Assembly (NCBI GenBank): GCA_030427085.1
Contig: JAUHXH010000003.1
Location: 310,001 to 374,000, forward strand
Reading direction: 5' to 3'
DNA: 64,000 bases
From: Gammaproteobacteria bacterium
GTDB lineage: Bacteria > Pseudomonadota > Gammaproteobacteria > Pseudomonadales > Halieaceae
Positions 62,077 to 64,000 of this stretch are shown here, in pieces (positions within the stretch are counted from its first letter, which is position 1; every line of letters starts with the position of its first letter). The notes beneath the pieces are model-generated. The model saw only the letters and a program-made list of their open reading frames with translations, was not told the DNA's origin and made no database searches. The position numbers were made by a program, and so were the translations under genes.

Positions 62077-62212
62077 GGGCTTAGGGGGATAAAAGTTCTG
62101 ACCGTGAAAGTTACCGAATAGGGTCTATAGTTCCTTGTATACCCGCCGTTTTGATCGGTCAAATTCACTGAACATTTCGCGCCAATTACAGGTGCACTCG
62201 CAGGAGTCCACA

Positions 62213-63382
62213 ATGAAAGCCGGTAAGTATGCCCTCCCCCTGACCGCCCTGATGCTCGCCGTGCAGCACGCACAGGCCGACATCAGCTATGCCCAGCGTG
62301 TTACCGTGGAGGGCGCCGGCGGTATGTCCATGTTCGGCTCAGAGGGCACCGTGCTCACCCAGGTATCGGGGGACAAGGCGCGCACTGATAGTGACATTCG
62401 CCTGCAGTCTTCCATCGCCCGCATGGTCGGCGGTGGCGGCAAAAGTGGCAATATCATCCGGTTGGACGAGGGGCTGATGCGACAGCTCTTCCCCGACAAG
62501 CAGAGCTATAGCGAGACCACACTGGCAGAAACCAGGGCCCAGATGGAGCAGGCCATGGCACAGATGGAAGAGATGCAGGGTGAAAGTGGTGGTTTACCTG
62601 TGGCGGCCGAGGCTTGCGACTGGTCCCCTTCGAATCTGGAAGTGGACAAGAACGGTGATTCTGAACGCATCGCCGGCATCAAGGCCAAGCAGCACACCAT
62701 TCGCCTGCGCCAGACCTGTACCGACCCGGACACTCAACGCAGCTGCGACATCACCTGGGTACTGGAAGCGTGGCTGGCACGCAAAGTACCCGGGCAAAAA
62801 GAGGTTGAACGCTTTCACGAAGGCTACGCCAAAGCGCTGGGCCTGGGCGACATGCAAAAACACGTACACGGCTCGGCTCACAACCTCATTGCCATGTTCG
62901 GCGACAATTGGGATGAGGTAGCCGACAAGTTCAGTGACCTGAAAGGCTACCCCCTGCGCACAGTGATGCAGATGGGCATGGGCGGCGAGGCCTGCGTGAC
63001 AGGCAACGGCGAACCTATCGCCATGGATGACATCTGGGCGGACGCTTCGATTGCGGGTTACAACGCCGCGCTTGATCAGGCTGGTTACGAAGCCGGCAGC
63101 GCCATCGGCCGATCGGCCGGGGAAGCGCTGGGTGGCAGTGTCGCGGGCAGTATTGGTGGTGCCGCGGTAGGCGCAGCCGCCGGCAAGATGATTGGCGGCC
63201 TGACCGGCATGTTCAAGAAGAAGAAAGAAGAAGCACCCCCGCCGGAACCCGCTGCGGCGCCAAATCCGGCTGACCGTCAGGTCACCGTGTTCCGCGTGTC
63301 GAGCGAAGTCACCGAATGGTCAGAGGTGCACATTCCCGACGAGCGCTTCGACGCCCCCGCCGGCTGGAGCAAGATCAACTAG
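62213..63382 (+). CDS. Exported protein with glycine-zipper segment, unknown
   Basis: From the ATG at 62213 (AGGAG site) the protein has 389 residues with a signal peptide (LTALMLAVQHAQA). The N-terminal domain (ISYAQRVTVEGAGGMSMFG, KARTDSDIRLQ) resembles periplasmic proteins that bind something in a beta-rich cradle. Four or more cysteines occur in the middle (CDWSPSN, CTDPDTQRSCDIT). A glycine zipper (AGSAIGRSAGEALGGSVAGS) follows near 300-335, then a Lys stretch and a Pro/Ala linker. I cannot name the function. It converges with the next gene at a shared CTAG. Confidence 0.78.
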   Translation: MKAGKYALPLTALMLAVQHAQADISYAQRVTVEGAGGMSMFGSEGTVLTQVSGDKARTDSDIRLQSSIARMVGGGGKSGNIIRLDEGLMRQLFPDKQSYSETTLAETRAQMEQAMAQMEEMQGESGGLPVAAEACDWSPSNLEVDKNGDSERIAGIKAKQHTIRLRQTCTDPDTQRSCDITWVLEAWLARKVPGQKEVERFHEGYAKALGLGDMQKHVHGSAHNLIAMFGDNWDEVADKFSDLKGYPLRTVMQMGMGGEACVTGNGEPIAMDDIWADASIAGYNAALDQAGYEAGSAIGRSAGEALGGSVAGSIGGAAVGAAAGKMIGGLTGMFKKKKEEAPPPEPAAAPNPADRQVTVFRVSSEVTEWSEVHIPDERFDAPAGWSKIN

Positions 63383-63777
63383 CGGACGAAGCCCGGCTCG
63401 GAATTTACGAATAATCGGATCGGCCACTTGCTGCCCTCACGCAGATAGAGAATCAGGCCGTAGTAGTCGTTGTCGTAGTCCTGGACCCATTCATACTCGT
63501 ACTCGAGTTGGATCCAGGGCTCCGCTTCTTCGGGTTTCTGCCCTACCACCAGCACCTCTTCCATTGAATCGAGATCGGGGATGGCGATGCGGGGGACGGC
63601 GATGGTCACCCGGGAGCCCTCTCCAGTGGGAGTGGCTTCGATTTCGCGAATTTGCACGCCCACTTTGTCGTCCTGATAACCCTTCACGAATTCAAGCCAG
63701 CCGGTTTCCATCCCCGGGCTCTGGCCCTGAACGACACTGGCCCAGAACAAGCCTAAAAGTATCAGTACACGTCGCAT
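63379..63777 (-). CDS. Small exported protein, unknown
   Basis: A 132-residue protein with a signal peptide (VLILLGLFWASVVQG). The mature part is acidic and strand-rich: VGVQIREIEATPTGEG, MEEVLVVGQKPEEAEPWIQL, DYDNDYYGLILYLREG. I do not recognise a family. Its stop overlaps that of the preceding gene (CTAG). Confidence 0.75.
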   Translation of the reverse strand: MRRVLILLGLFWASVVQGQSPGMETGWLEFVKGYQDDKVGVQIREIEATPTGEGSRVTIAVPRIAIPDLDSMEEVLVVGQKPEEAEPWIQLEYEYEWVQDYDNDYYGLILYLREGSKWPIRLFVNSEPGFVR

Positions 63778-63921
63778 GTGATCTTCCCCTGTGGCTCTCG
63801 CTATTCCGGTCTGCCTTAGCCTACCATTCCAGATGGGGCTGCCAGCTATGAAATCTTCACGCGCACCGGACTTGCCGGTTCAATAAAGCTATCATAGCCC
63901 AACCAGTTGTACGGACATCCC

Positions 63922-64000
63922 ATGGATCTCATCGTTTTCGATCTCGACGGCACGCTGCTGAATCGGGACTCCAAAGTATCGACCTTTACCCACGACACCC
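63922..64000 (+). CDS. HAD-superfamily (Cof-type) phosphatase, 5' part
   Basis: The frame runs off the right edge after 26 codons. It starts MDLIVFDLDGTLLNRDSKV, which contains the HAD motif I DxDGT with the nucleophilic Asp, followed by the LLN and SxxT pattern of Cof-type sugar-phosphatases. The ATG position fits the usual close start before motif I. The exact substrate group cannot be told. Confidence 0.85.
   Translation, partial: MDLIVFDLDGTLLNRDSKVSTFTHDT

Noticed and set aside
1-64000. CRISPR arrays, insertion sequences, prophage or integron
   Set aside because: Reading both strands showed no regular short repeats, transposase, integrase or phage genes.

Overview
The window is GC-rich chromosomal DNA of a Gram-negative, most likely marine, gammaproteobacterium; a Cellvibrionales/Halieaceae- or Alteromonadales-type organism is an inference from gene content, not from a marker gene. 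Supporting signs are a gspCDEFG type II secretion operon, a Na+-pumping oxaloacetate decarboxylase, DusC, OMPLA, DUF2789, RhlE, many lipoproteins and outer-membrane barrels, and one tRNA-Arg(ACG). No phage, IS element or CRISPR array was seen.

Layout. 6-6336 (-): gspC-D-E-F-G, with its own promoter and running off the left edge. 6465-9878 (-): oadGAB. 10007-13965: dusC, a TAXI-type lipoprotein, a sulfatase. 14042-22276: a peptide-use block with a fused M28-M49 metallopeptidase lipoprotein, a POT peptide transporter and an M1 aminopeptidase lipoprotein. 22386-29514: an unknown membrane protein, a PhzF-like protein, lutABC lactate oxidation and pldA. 29538-31904: nagAB for GlcNAc-6-P use, preceded by a LacI-type operator. 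Beyond nagB lies an opposite-strand unit with two more copies of that operator, a good sigma70 promoter, a hairpin-rich stretch and an intrinsic terminator, read here as a candidate regulated small RNA. 31981-36015: an MDR oxidoreductase, a VOC protein, pyrophosphatase, DUF2789, rhlE. 36033-39526: an ECF promoter, a spondin-domain protein, an ECF sigma factor, an NrsF/DUF1109-like anti-sigma, and a histidine-kinase-like protein whose key catalytic residues are replaced.

39533-61719 is the most unusual region. A 12-gene minus-strand operon (54557 to 40235, all gaps 16 nt or less) encodes exported c-type heme proteins, a Tat-type DUF1501-like protein, TPR lipoproteins, and an ExbB/ExbD/ExbD/TonB-like (AgmX/PglI C-terminal) energy module. 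One of the two ExbD proteins lacks the proton-carrying Asp. Divergent to it, a six-gene plus-strand operon (54730-60731) encodes an HzsA-like diheme lipoprotein, two outer-membrane barrel proteins, a TlpA-type thioredoxin, a DUF4266 lipoprotein ending in GCGCN, and DUF3570; a convergent apbE follows. Together these look like an undescribed, proton-motive-force-coupled envelope system with redox components. 61720-64000 holds the tRNA, two unknown exported proteins and the start of a HAD phosphatase.

Starts were moved inward from the longest open frame where a signal peptide, lipobox, ribosome binding site or neighbour supported it. Functions come from recognised motifs read by eye; no database search was run.
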